A stretch of DNA of 64,000 nt from Sambucus nigra (taxonomy: Eukaryota > Streptophyta > Magnoliopsida > Dipsacales > Adoxaceae), in the NCBI GenBank assembly GCA_949130495.1, contig OX422214.1, forward strand, positions 256,188,187 to 256,252,186, read 5' to 3'. Position numbers and translations under genes: made by a program. The notes under the pieces were generated by a model, which did not search any database, was not told the origin of the DNA, and saw nothing but the letters and a program-made list of their open reading frames with translations. Of the stretch, positions 50,142-60,323 are shown in pieces (position 1 is the first letter of the stretch; the number at the start of each line of letters is the position of its first letter).

Positions 50142-51745
50142 TGTTGGTGCATGAGGCCCCCAATTTTAAACTCAAATTATGAGATGGTTCAATGATATAC
50201 TAAATTTTAATTTTTCAAAAGTTATTTAATTTTCTTTTCTTTAAAAGAATAAACAAACTAATGAAAAATTAAATAAAACATAAAAATCAAATTAAACTAC
50301 ACATATATTTTAATTTCAACTTAAACAAAATTAATCCAATTCAAGGTAAACATGAAGATCGTCAAGTTAAATAAATTTGCACTTGAACTAAATTAAATAA
50401 ACATTACCCAAAATTTAATTAGCACCAAATTAAACATAATTTTGATTTAAACCCAATTTTATCTTGATTAACCTAAGTATGCATCTATGTGATTTTTAAG
50501 ATAAAATAAACTCAATCACACTACGTCGTGATGTACGAGAAAAACCGAAATGGGAAAACCTCGGACGACCCTGCCTACAAATCCACTAGGTACAGTTTTT
50601 TTACAAAGACTACGACAAGAAGAGTTACCACACTCGACTCGACTCCCTTCAATCCCCGACTCTTCCTTCGCTCTTCAACCACCACCACCTCGTAGATAAC
50701 TCCGGACTCTACTGAAGTCTTGGAATCCTCCAATGGGACAAAGCTACCATCAACCCTCGAAATGATGCCTTTCACTGTTTGGATAAGCCGCAACAAAATA
50801 TTCTTCCTTTTGATGGGTAGAGATGAACCCAAACATTCCCCTTAAATGGGTGGAGATGAACCCGGTGCCAAACAAAAACTCCAAGCAAAGATATATATAA
50901 TGAAACTTGGAATTACACAAACATATGGGTGACAAATGTGTTTTGAAGAATTTAATTCATCTAAATCATAAACACAAATTGGGACATTTTGTTGGAAAAA
51001 TTGAGCTCCCAAATTGCTTTGGAAAGTAGCAAAAAATCCTTAGAAAAAATGGTTTCCCGCACATATTTTATCATATAGAAAGATAGTGGGAAAAGTGGGT
51101 TAGTGGGAAAAACTGTCAAAATAACTGTTCCCGCTGAAATGTCATTCGAACGAATTTTTGGTGTCATTTGAACGACCATGCTCGAATGAGAATTCAACGA
51201 CCAAAGTCATTCGAACGAGAATTCAGAAAACTTCTCGTTCAAAGTTCGTTCGAATGACACTGTTCGAACGACTTAGTTCAAACGACTTTCTAACGAAAAT
51301 TCAGAAGAAAAATCGCACAATCTCATTAGAAGTTTGTTCGAACGACCTGGAAAACTCGTTCGAATGAGATGTCCAGTTTGTTCGAACGACTTTTCAAAAA
51401 ATTCAAATTTTTTATTTTAAGCCCAAAGCTTTTATAAAAAGTTCTAATAGGTTTTCTGAGAAAAATAAAAGTCGTTTATAAACCCAAATAAAATTCCAAG
51501 CTCCTATATATATAATTAATCATTCATACCTTAGGAGACTTTGGAACCCAAATGTTGATGACGTAAAATGAGGCACATAAAACCGACAAGGATGAAACTT
51601 TATACTCTTGGATGCTACGTCTTCAACTTGAAATTGTCATAGGCTTGAAGGATACACATGAACATCTATCATATGACACAAATGATTTTTTTCGAAATTA
51701 AGTCAACACTACATATGGACTCAATTGGAAATTTGTGACCTTACA
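50142..51745 (-). repeat. Copia (SIRE-like) 3' LTR, second tandem copy
   Basis: 1604 bp, same ends, separated from the first copy only by 24 bases of CA(AT)n. On its right it is joined to a polypurine tract and the 3' region of the gag-only derivative, so it is that element's 3' LTR. TTCGAA palindrome cluster at about 51140-51395. Confidence 0.85.
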
Positions 51746-53655
51746 AATCTCCCCCTTTGGCTATTTTAGGACAAAACCAAACCAAAAATCCTCCTAAAAG
51801 GACAAAAAAATGCCCAAAAATAAAAAATACAATGCTTGACTCGACACAAAGGATGAAATGCTTTGCCGCTTGAAAGATGTCGCTAAGATGATTTCCTGGA
51901 AACTTAAGCACAACATTAAATACATAGGGAATATATATATATATTAAATGCATAAAGTAAATTCTCCCCCTTAATTAATTCTCCCCTTTTATCTAACATG
52001 ATCTTCCTAAGAAATACGTCTCCCCCTAAGTTAGATCTCCCCAAATTTTAAAGGATTAGATACCATTTCTCCCCCTTTTTGTTCAGGAATAGACAAAGGT
52101 TTAGAATCATAAAACATAACTTATTTCTCTTCCAATTAAAGCAAATACTCCCCCTAAACTAGACAAGGGATATAAAAAAAAAGTTAACCATGCAATCGTG
52201 AATAAAGTGATAAGAACATTAAAGCATATGGGCGACTAAGAAATTCAACTAATCCATACAAATATTAATAAATACCAACTATGATGCAATAGCAAAAAAA
52301 GGATACCAATAAGAATGTTCTAATATAGCCATGTGATATCAACCAAAAATTTCAATAAGATGAATATCTATTTGAACTAAAGCATATATGGACTAGCTAG
52401 CAAGGCAAAGACTCAAAACAAAAATACTAAATATATACGTACGCTAAATATCCCAATAACGTACACGCACATATACATAGGTATAAACACCACACAAGAC
52501 ATAAAATACATTAAGTTTTCACACTCATATGGCATAAATGTGTCTAAATATCACGTGGTAAACGTAAATGAATGGGTGTGAACTAGTAACCAAAGAATTT
52601 TAGACCCAATCACTTAAACATGTTCACGGAGTTCTTATTTAATTGCAAAACTTTATCAACTAAAATTAAGCCGTATGTGACAAGTATATTGTGAACTCAT
52701 AGAATAATCAAACACAATGCATACAAGCCTATAGTTTCAATGATTCTTCAAATCAATAGCATCATGACAATAAAATACATAACTAGGCTTCATTGTGCAA
52801 ACCCATTGATATATCCATCCTTATTACTTTGTAGATAATGAGTATTTTCTTTTGATAAGCATATAAAACTAAACAACAAAGGTCTTGGCAAATTATTATT
52901 TTCAATGCCACATATTTTAGACCTTGGACTTGGCTACTTTTATTAATTGCCACACTTTTCTAGGCCATTTTTCAAAACGGTGGCTTAATCGCAAAGGATA
53001 ATGAGTACCTTTCGTAGCCCTTCCCCATTGATAAACAAAAATCACCGGATAAATGTTTTTCTTTTTCTTTCTAAATTCGGGAAATGGTTATTACATGCAC
53101 AAATCCCCCATAGACATTAAACATGTAGATGACAAAATTGATGGGAGAACACCTCACTAAGCTAAAATATTACATGTGGAATTAAAGTTCAAAAAGCTCG
53201 TGCATGTGTGTAAAGTCATATAAAAGTGAATCTATTAAGCAAGTCAAACTTAAACTACTCCATGTAAGCATAGTAAAGAACATTTTAAGGATTGAAAATC
53301 TTAACCAAAAGTTCTAGACACATGGGAGCGGCATGAAATAGGATTCAAACACAATGATATGCCATATAACATGTGTAAAACCAAAATACACATATAACAA
53401 AATATTTTTTATTTTTTCAAAATTTTGACAAAGACATAAAATTATAACCCAAATGACAGACAAAACAAAATCTTTTTTCATTTTTTAATTAAGACACAAT
53501 GAATAAATAATTAAATGCAAAAGATAAACAAGTCAAAATTCTAGCATGTGATATATGATAAAGCAATGTCTAGAAAATGATAAAAAAAAACATACAACTA
53601 GCATAAATATATAAGGAAGCACAAAATCTAGTGTATGTAAATAAAACTAACACAT
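51746..53655 (-). other. Polypurine tract and 3' noncoding region of copia derivative
   Basis: Minus strand GCCAAAGGGGGAGATT (51746-51761) precedes the LTR. Further G-rich purine blocks occur at about 51965-51990, 52018-52045 and 52070-52082. This repeated pattern is a SIRE/Maximus trait. The rest is AT-rich and noncoding, and partly similar to 2239-3840. No protease, integrase, RT or RNase H text remains where pol should be. Confidence 0.7.
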
Positions 53656-55240
53656 TTAACCTTTAGATTTAGCAAGGGAGGTATCATGTGCAAGTAAATG
53701 AGAATCATAAATCATATCATGTAAAGCCACTAAAGAGCATCTCCTAACCCAAACAAGTGAAGCGTGACGCTCTCGGGCTTCAATGAATTTTGGGACTTTA
53801 CCTTTGGACTTTCTACGACCCTTTTTAAGATCAAAACAAAATTTCCTAAGATTACCATATCGACCGCAATGTGTGCAAGTGAAAACTTGGTGCGAAATAT
53901 TATCTAAGGATTGATCTTTTAAGGTGTTCCTAGTTTATTCTCTCAAAATTGTGGTTTTGGATTTGTTAGCTGAAGCATTTTGAGTATCGAAGTCAATTCC
54001 ACATGTGTCATTTTTAATTTGGACGGTTCCTAAGATTTTATCTAATTTTTCGGACCTACATTCCAAATCAAATTTGACTTGACTTGAGTCTCTTAATTTC
54101 TCTTTTAACTTCTCTACTCTAGACTCAAGTACACACCTACTCTCTTTAAACTCGAGAAGGTTGTTCTTCGTAGCCTCCATTAAACCTCTAAGGTTATCTC
54201 TATCACCTTCTACGTACTCTAACTTCTCATAAAGATATCTCTCGCGTTCCCTAAGATCTTCAACTAAAACACTCTCATCATTAGCTATGGCACGATCTCT
54301 CAAACTAGCTTCTAACTTCAAGTTTTCCCTTTTTAATTTTATCGATTCGGCATATAACTCTTGAAAGGCTACTTGAAGTTTACTCTCCTAATCCACTTCT
54401 TCATTTTCACTATCTCTTTCTTCTCCACTCTCATTACCATCAAACTTTTGGGATTCACAAACTATGGCCTTGGAAGAGTCATGTAAAGTAATATCTTCAT
54501 TGGAAGATTCATTATCAATGCTCACATGACTTGCCAAGAACGCAGTAAAGTTGTGCTTAATGGGGTAATCATGTCCCTATTCCTTATCACTATCACTAAG
54601 GGTGGCATTATAAGATATAGGTTGTTTCCCCTCCTTCCTTAGTTTAGTTGGACATTCATATGCCATATGGACATAACCCTCACAACAAAAACATCTATTC
54701 AACTCGTCCCTATTAAGTTCTTCATTTTAATTTTTAGGGAATTTCTAGGCTTTGTTATATTTAGGTTTATCAAATTTCTTATAATCTTGCTTAATAATAT
54801 CTTTGTAAGCCTAAGAAATTTCCTAAACTTCCTAGAAAACATAGCCATATCATCGGAGTCGATATCACTCTCATCATTCGAAACTTTTTTTTTCTCGTTT
54901 CAGGCTTTCAAAGCTATGCCCTTATCCTTTTTATTCTCATCCTTGGAGGTAATCATGTCAAGTTCATAGGTTTGTAAGTCACCTTCGATCTCTTCAAGTT
55001 TCCTAGAGGCTAAAGTGGGTGAAGAATTTAAAATGGACACTTTGGTAATAAATCTATCGGGTAATGACCTTAAAATTTTCTTTACAACACAGTTATCAGG
55101 TATCTTTTCTCCCAAATTAAACGATGAATTAACAATGTCGAAAAGTCCAGCATAAAATTCATTAAAAGTTTAACTTTCTATCATTTTAATGGTTTCAAAT
55201 TGAGTGGTGAGGTTTTGGAATTGCAAAGCTTTAACGACAC
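53656..55240 (-). pseudogene. gag: SIRE-like copia gag (pol deleted)
   Basis: Minus strand, order: LTTQFETIKM, FNEFYAGLFDIVNSSFNLGE, PDNCVVKKILRSLPDRF and LEEIEGDLQTYE (UBN2-type gag core, 54900-55220), DMAMFSRKFRKFLR, a frameshift, then the first zinc knuckle CFCCEGYVHMAYEC (complete C-x2-C-x4-H-x4-C, about 54645-54690). Next is a long coiled coil (LEDLRERERYLYEKLEYVEG, ESRVEKLKEKLRDSSQVKFD; 53960-54320), and a second knuckle CTHCGRYGNLRKFC (about 53850-53890) with Asn for His. It ends at 53656. Stops at about 54580, 54390 and 53937. Gag forms the particle. Downstream pol is missing entirely and the 5' end is joined to a different ORF at about 55240. Confidence 0.85.
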
Positions 55241-56283
55241 CTTTGTTTCTCCTTTTCACTCTCCTAAGTTCTCACCCTGGAACCACCAATGGAATCTCCA
55301 TCTTTACGCTTCAAAAACTTCACCCTGTTAGACAACAAGTCATCATCATCATCATCATCATCATGGATAAAATTCCTTCTTCTTATAGGGGACACATCTT
55401 CTTCACTATCTTCTCCCTTACTACTCTCTCCTTTACTACCCTCATCGCTGCCTTCTTCTGAATCCTCTCCCGAGCTGATCTCCTCCTTTCCCTCTAATTC
55501 AAGGGGCTTTGGAGCACCACCAACTTCCTCGTCTAGGATATCCAATGAATATGGAAGTAGTGTTCTTATACTCCAACAAAAATGCAGTCGATCGAGGATG
55601 CTCACCTTCAACAACAGCGTCCCTTACTTTTCAAGATTTTATGAGTTCAGTAGCCCAGATTTTAAGAAGATCTTGATTTTTGGCCTTCGCTGCAAAGAAA
55701 TAAAGAGAGGCATCAGAGCAAAATCTAGGGTTACAAGTAAATAGCAAAAAAAAAGATGGTGATAACAACCTATATACTCATCCCCAAAAGAAGGGATCTG
55801 AGGTCCCTTGTACCTTACGCCCTCTGATTGGGGAGGATAATGCCAATTTCTGGCAATGAATCCTTCAGACCAATAATCCTTGTGGGAATCAGGTAGATTT
55901 ACTACCAGAGACCTATCATAAAACCTTGCTTTCAAGTATAAAAGGCCTCCACTTGTACGAGAGAAAGTGAAACAGTAGCAAATCTCAGCTAACCTTAAAT
56001 TGGTGCCATGAAGTTGGTTTATCCTATTAACACCATTGACAATCTTCCATACATTTGGAGAACACTAGGTGGGAACAATGTCAAAATATTGAAAAAAGTT
56101 CAAAAATAGAGGGATGGGGATAAATGTTAAACCCCATTGGGAAACAAGGAAAAAATAAATCCATTGACCATCCTCCAATTCTTGGACAATTCTGGGTATT
56201 GGTGCACACTCTATATGTACCCATTTAGGAATATTATAACACTTTCTAAATTCAGACCGAGATTTGTTATCAAGCATCTCCAT
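55241..56283 (-). pseudogene. Putative gypsy-type transposon ORF (PF04195-like) with acidic tail
   Basis: Starts at the ATG at 56283 after a leader containing agggtttttgtgtttctct. In one frame: KWVHIECAPIPRIVQELEDG, QWGLTFIPIPLFLNFFQYFD, a TAG at 56065-56067, then PNVWKIVNGVNRINQLHGTN, AEICYCFTFSRTSGGLLYLK, ARFYDRSLVVNLPDSHKDYW and IARNWHYPP. The 'PL..F...L.YF.I.P.Q..PN.W.I..G' plan is that of PF04195 domains. An ~80-bp GT-AG intron (55690-55769) follows DEYI. Exon 2 runs AKAKNQDLLKIWATELIKS to a stop. In another frame an acidic tail follows (GSDEGSKGESSKGEDSEEDV) with eight Asp coded by an (ATC)n run at 55341-55364. It abuts the copia gag at about 55240-55265. Confidence 0.6.
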
Positions 56284-57195
56284 AAGAGAAACACAAAAAC
56301 CCTAACTACAATAACAGAGGATTTACAGAAGATGAAAACTAGATGAAGAAGAACTGAGACTTACAAGACAACAACGAAGTTGGGTAAATTGAGAGAGCCC
56401 TAAATTTGAAGATCAAGAGCAAGAGATGAAGTTTGGGAGCACAATATGCAAAGAAACGACCAAGAATGATGAATTGACGGTTGATTTTACACCAACAGAT
56501 GGTTTCAAGCATTCAAATGATGGTCCACACTTCTCGAGAAAGATTTTGGCACTTCAAGTTCCTAAAAAAGACCAAGTGTACCCCTTTTAAAATTGCAAAC
56601 ATAACAGTCGGTCCTGCATCTTTAAATTAACTTAAAATCCCTTGGGCAAGTAATGGGCTAAAAATTTTAGGGGCAATTATGGGCACTCATTTATTCTTAG
56701 CCCACGAGATTAGCCGACCAACCCAACAGGCTTAAGGAGGTGCCCGACCCAAATCGTGAATACAAGATATGCACGTGTATGATTTAATACACTTAACTAC
56801 TCATAAATAGGATCAAGTCAATCTCCCATAATCTCGCAGAGATATTTAAGGTATTTATGACCTATTCTATCTCGATCATCTCACAGTTACTTGGAGGACT
56901 AAAATTCTACATCTACAAATTATAACCCCTGGCTCGGGGCATAGGGGCATGTAACCAAGCATATTGAGAGATACTTAATACAACAGTGAACCTCTCCGTG
57001 GACGTAGGCAAGTTACCGAACCACGTATATCGTTGTGTTATGTGTGTGAATGCATGCTTTCATCTTTTGACTGTTATTGTTCTTTGTAGTTCCTTTATTG
57101 TGATTTTTTTATACCACATAAGTATACCTTTAATACCGTGTTCACTCTTTCCTCTCTTAATACTTGGTTAAACAAACAATCCCAATTATTCCTCT
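56284..57195. other. Leader of the preceding ORF and unassigned sequence
   Basis: 56284-56480 looks like the untranslated leader of the minus-strand ORF, with possible splice sites near 56365. 56480-57195 has no recognised feature. Confidence 0.45.
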
Positions 57196-58754
57196 TCTCT
57201 ATAATAAAATGGGCAACTGAACCCTTAAAACCAATAAATAGTGGTATCAACAGCTACACAATTGATGTATTGTACATCATCTAACAGATCCGTCCACTCA
57301 TTATCCACGGCAGATTAAGGTTGAGGAAGTTTGCCCCACTCGCGACAGTCGAGATTGTAATAGGTCATGATTGGGTAATCATATGTAAGGAGCAATATAT
57401 GTGGATTCATTAAGTATCAAAGGAATGGATCATTTTAGATGAAAGCTCTAAAACAAAGTCAAGCATCGTCAACGTCAAATTCGTCTTCACTGTCATCTGC
57501 ATCTTTGTGGATTCATTTGAGATCGATTTTGTTCTTTGTTGCCTCCTCTTCACCAGCTTCCTATTTTTCTTCTGATCGATTAGTTTTTGGTTATTTTTTT
57601 TTTTGTCATTTATGTAGATCTTAATATTTGACTTGAGGATTTTGTTTTAATTAGGTTAGTTTGTGGAGTTTTGCTCCATTTCTTATACTTGATTTTGTTG
57701 AAATTGAAGTGTATTATAGCTAGGTTTGAGAATTCGGTATAGTGTTTAATACTAGCGACTCGGCCTATCTATTTGTATTTTATGTTATTTTTCATTTTTT
57801 CTGTGACTATTTTTTGTGTGCTAAGTTTGTGATACTTAATTTTGATAAAATTGGCATAATTTGTGGCTAGGTTTAATGATTCAACTTATTTTATGTGTAT
57901 GGGTTTTATATATTTAATAGTGTTAGCTTGATCACTTTGTTTGTATTTTTTTGTTAATTTTCATCGTTTCTGTAATTATTTTTTATTTTTTTAAGCTAGA
58001 TTTGGTTTTCCTTTATTGAATTTGTAATGCTTGCTTTTGTTAAAATTTTGGTCAAATGTCTCCGGGAGAAACATCATTTGTTCTATTTTTTCTAGAGCCA
58101 AACTTTGTTTTATCATTCATACCTCCAATGATATAAACTTTTCCATCGTTTATTACTATTACTAGGGGAGAGATTCTTCGTGTAGTCATGGTATCACAAT
58201 TCCAAATTAAATTGGGATCGGAAGTATCAAAGGAATAGATGGTATCAAGAGTATGAAAGGGTGTTATTCACTCTCTACGATGGACGTCGGGGATGGGTTT
58301 GGAGGTGGACGCCTAAGTGATTTTTACGCCGGAGATGGGTTTGGAGATTTACGCCGGAGAAGGGGTTGGAGGCTATTTTTAGGTGGAGTTTGCCTCCTAC
58401 TAAGGTTGATTGGCCTTTTGGGTTCAGTGTGGTGTGTGGAACTACTGTTCCAACATGTAGTTAATAGTGTTCACATAGACCAGGAGATCTTTAGTTGAAT
58501 GAAAAATATTAAAATAACATGTTTGGATTTGGTCCACACAAGAAGACTACTATCGCCATGTCCACTGATTTTACAGTTTCACCCCATAGGTCCATACAAT
58601 AATCATTTACGGTATACAAATAATATGTGAATCTATAGGACAATTAAAGATAATGAAAAAATTATTTTTTACGAGTATAGTGAAATTTTATTGCTCCTTT
58701 TGAAAATATCGTACTATAAATTTACGTCCGCGCATCGCGCGGGGTATATGCTAG
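57196..58754 (+). mobile_element. Non-autonomous Helitron-like element
   Basis: The 3' end is typical: a GC hairpin CCGCGCATCGCGCGG (58727-58741), a short A/T-rich spacer, then CTAG at 58751-58754 followed by T. The proposed 5' end TCTCTATAATAAAATGGG (57196) matches the 5' style TC...TAAAA and is echoed by TCTCTAATACTAAAATGGG at 63193, but it is not preceded by the A expected at an AT target, so it is less sure. There is no Rep/helicase gene. It carries kelch-gene pieces. Related 3' end sequence is found inverted at 62013-62150. Confidence 0.62.
57200..58270 (-). pseudogene. Captured kelch-repeat gene fragment
   Basis: Two minus-strand blocks. Block 1 (about 58265-58065) reads IYSFDTSDPNLIWNCDTMTT, RRISPLVIVINDGKVYIIGG then MNDKTKFGSR, open for about 60 codons; the 'I.SFD....W', 'M...R..P' and 'GKVYIIGG' spacing is the kelch blade pattern. 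Block 2 (about 57400-57215) reads YYNLDCREWGKLPQP, a stop, then DDVQYINCVAVDTTIYWF, again kelch-like. The ~650 bases between may be intron. Plant kelch proteins are often F-box ubiquitin-ligase adaptors, but no F-box is visible here. Position inside the Helitron suggests gene capture. Confidence 0.6.
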
Positions 58755-59234
58755 TTCCATATAAAAACCATAATGTCATGCAATTATGGGATTACCAATA
58801 GCATCATAAGCCAAAAACAAATTAGCATGGAATGCAACATAAATTGAAAAATTATAAGGCAAAAACTAATAGTATAAAAAAAATTAATGATAAGATGATT
58901 TAAGAGAAAAATAAAGAAAAATTTTAGTGCCATAATTGAATGGTTTTCATATGCACAGCCTGTACATAATCTCTTAAATTATGTACAGTACATGTTACAC
59001 TTAAATTTCATTTTTAATCCTATCACAATGTTAGTTAATTACTAGGTCTTAGGATATCATTCATCAATTGAAATAACTACATGGTAATGACCGATTCATT
59101 TGCACCCAACTATTTGCATTTTTTTGTTAGTGATGGATTTATCTTTTTTTATTTGCTAAAATTTAGTGGATGGCACTAAAAAATTTCTTTGTTTTTCTCT
59201 TAAATAATCTTATCACTATTTTTTTATACTATTA

Positions 59235-59672
59235 GACCCCGTTTGATTGTCCCAAAATTGTAAATTGGATCATTAATAAATTGATCAATTTACAAATTGA
59301 CCCATTAATTGTGTTTGGTTTCATTAATGAAAGGATTCATTAATTACCCCATTTTAGCTCATGTGCAAAATCTAAAATTGGATCATTTCACAAAAAATGT
59401 GAAATGAATCCATTAGAAATAGGAGTCACATAAAGTGATTGTCCCCTCTCCCTCTCCCTCTCCCTCTCCCTCTCCCTCTCTACTTTCCCTCCCCCTCTCT
59501 CTCTTTATATATATTTTTACCTTTTTTTCATAGAACATTTAATATTAATTTCAAATTACCAAACATCGCGTAAAATTTGATTTAACTTATTTCAAGTTCA
59601 CTCATTTACAATTCACTAATTCACAATGAACCAATTTACATAATCAAATAATTTGCGCAACCAAATTGGACC
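59235..59672. mobile_element. Tourist-like MITE, 438 bp
   Basis: Ends GACCCCGTTTGATTG and (inverted) GGTCCAATTTGGTTG. It is flanked by TTA at 59232-59234 and 59673-59675, the 3-bp duplication of PIF/Harbinger-type MITEs. The left arm of the surrounding fold-back gives the uninterrupted sequence, confirming the insertion. It lies about 90 bp upstream of the C2H2 gene's TATA-like box. Confidence 0.82.
59446..59506. repeat. (CCCTCT)n / CT microsatellite
   Basis: About six ccctct units then more irregular CT sequence, inside the MITE. Confidence 0.9.
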
Positions 59673-59765
59673 TTAGTTTTTTCCTTTAATTTTTCAATTT
59701 ATGTTTCCATGCTAATTTATTGTGCTACACGTTATGGTCTTTATATGGAATCTTTCTATACTCTC

Positions 59766-59774
59766 TTTATAAAA
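59766..59774 (+). promoter_or_regulatory. TATA-like box of the C2H2 gene
   Basis: CTTTATAAAA about 100 bases before the ATG. A GAGAGAGAGA run at 59818-59827 would lie in the leader. Confidence 0.45.
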
Positions 59775-59867
59775 AAAATTGGGTCCGTTATTATGCCGTA
59801 ACCTCATCATTTAATTTGAGAGAGAGATTGCGTCTAGCAGGGGTTTAAAAAGGCCTGTTGAAGGATT

Positions 59868-60323
59868 ATGAGAACAACTGACATGGACAAGCCCAAGATT
59901 TTCTCGTGTGAATTCTGCACCAGAGAGTTCATCAGCTTCCAAGCTTTAGGTGGCCATCAAAATGACCACAAAAAGGAGAGAGCCCTCTCCAAACGTAAAA
60001 ATCAAGATTTTGGCTCACCCAACTTCCATAAACAAGAGAGAGCCTTGTTAGTCTACCCTTATCCCACCATTCCTATGTAAAGGTCATTTTCGAGTTATGG
60101 TTTTGTACACCATAGTTCAACTATTGGTGGGTCCTCAGGGTCTAACCCTAAACCAAACCATATCTCTTGCTTTGATAACCATATGTTAAACCCTAGTTCT
60201 TCAGCCCTTGAGGGAAATGCTGCACCAGTTAGGAACTTGTTTGGAGCTCTGTCTTCAACCACCATTAAAGAAACTGAACTTCTAGAGGGGCGTTCAAATC
60301 TTTATTTGAAGCTCAAGCTTTAA
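59868..60323 (+). pseudogene. Single C2H2 zinc-finger gene with nonsense codon and C-terminal EAR motif
   Basis: Plant EPF/ZFP-type transcription factor. The finger is FSCEFCTREFISFQALGGHQ then NDH: zinc ligands C14, C17, H30, H34, with the plant-specific QALGGH core at residues 25-30. A basic stretch follows (KKERALSKRK). The frame stops at codon 71 (TAA, 60078-60080) but continues in the same frame for 80 more codons to TAA at 60321-60323, ending LYLKLKL, an LxLxL EAR-type repression motif usually at the very C-terminus of such proteins. One base change would explain the stop. Total length, about 150 residues without introns, fits small one-finger repressors. Start chosen at the first ATG after the TATA-like box; Met6 is possible. 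Either a young pseudogene or a short allele making the finger without the repressor tail. Confidence 0.82.

Larger units (their letters stand above)
58755..59750. mobile_element. Fold-back element with a MITE in its right arm
   Basis: Long inverted repeat. The left arm 58755-58935 (ttccatataaaaaccataat...) pairs with the right arm, which reads back from 59750 (ttccatataaagaccataac...) to 59676, then after an inserted MITE from 59234 to 59172. Shared words include attagcatgg, acataaattgaaaaatta, actaatagtataaaaaaa, gataagat and atttaagagaaaaa. The right arm lacks about 40 bp of the left. The centre (58936-59171) has a small hairpin TGTACATAAT...ATTATGTACA (58961-58987). The left end starts exactly at the Helitron's CTAG, so the true left terminus is uncertain. 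No coding sequence. Confidence 0.72.

Noticed and set aside
58253..58498. Gly-rich plus-strand frame of 81 codons
   Set aside because: Comes from a short ggagatgggtttggag-type duplication, antisense to the kelch fragment; no support.
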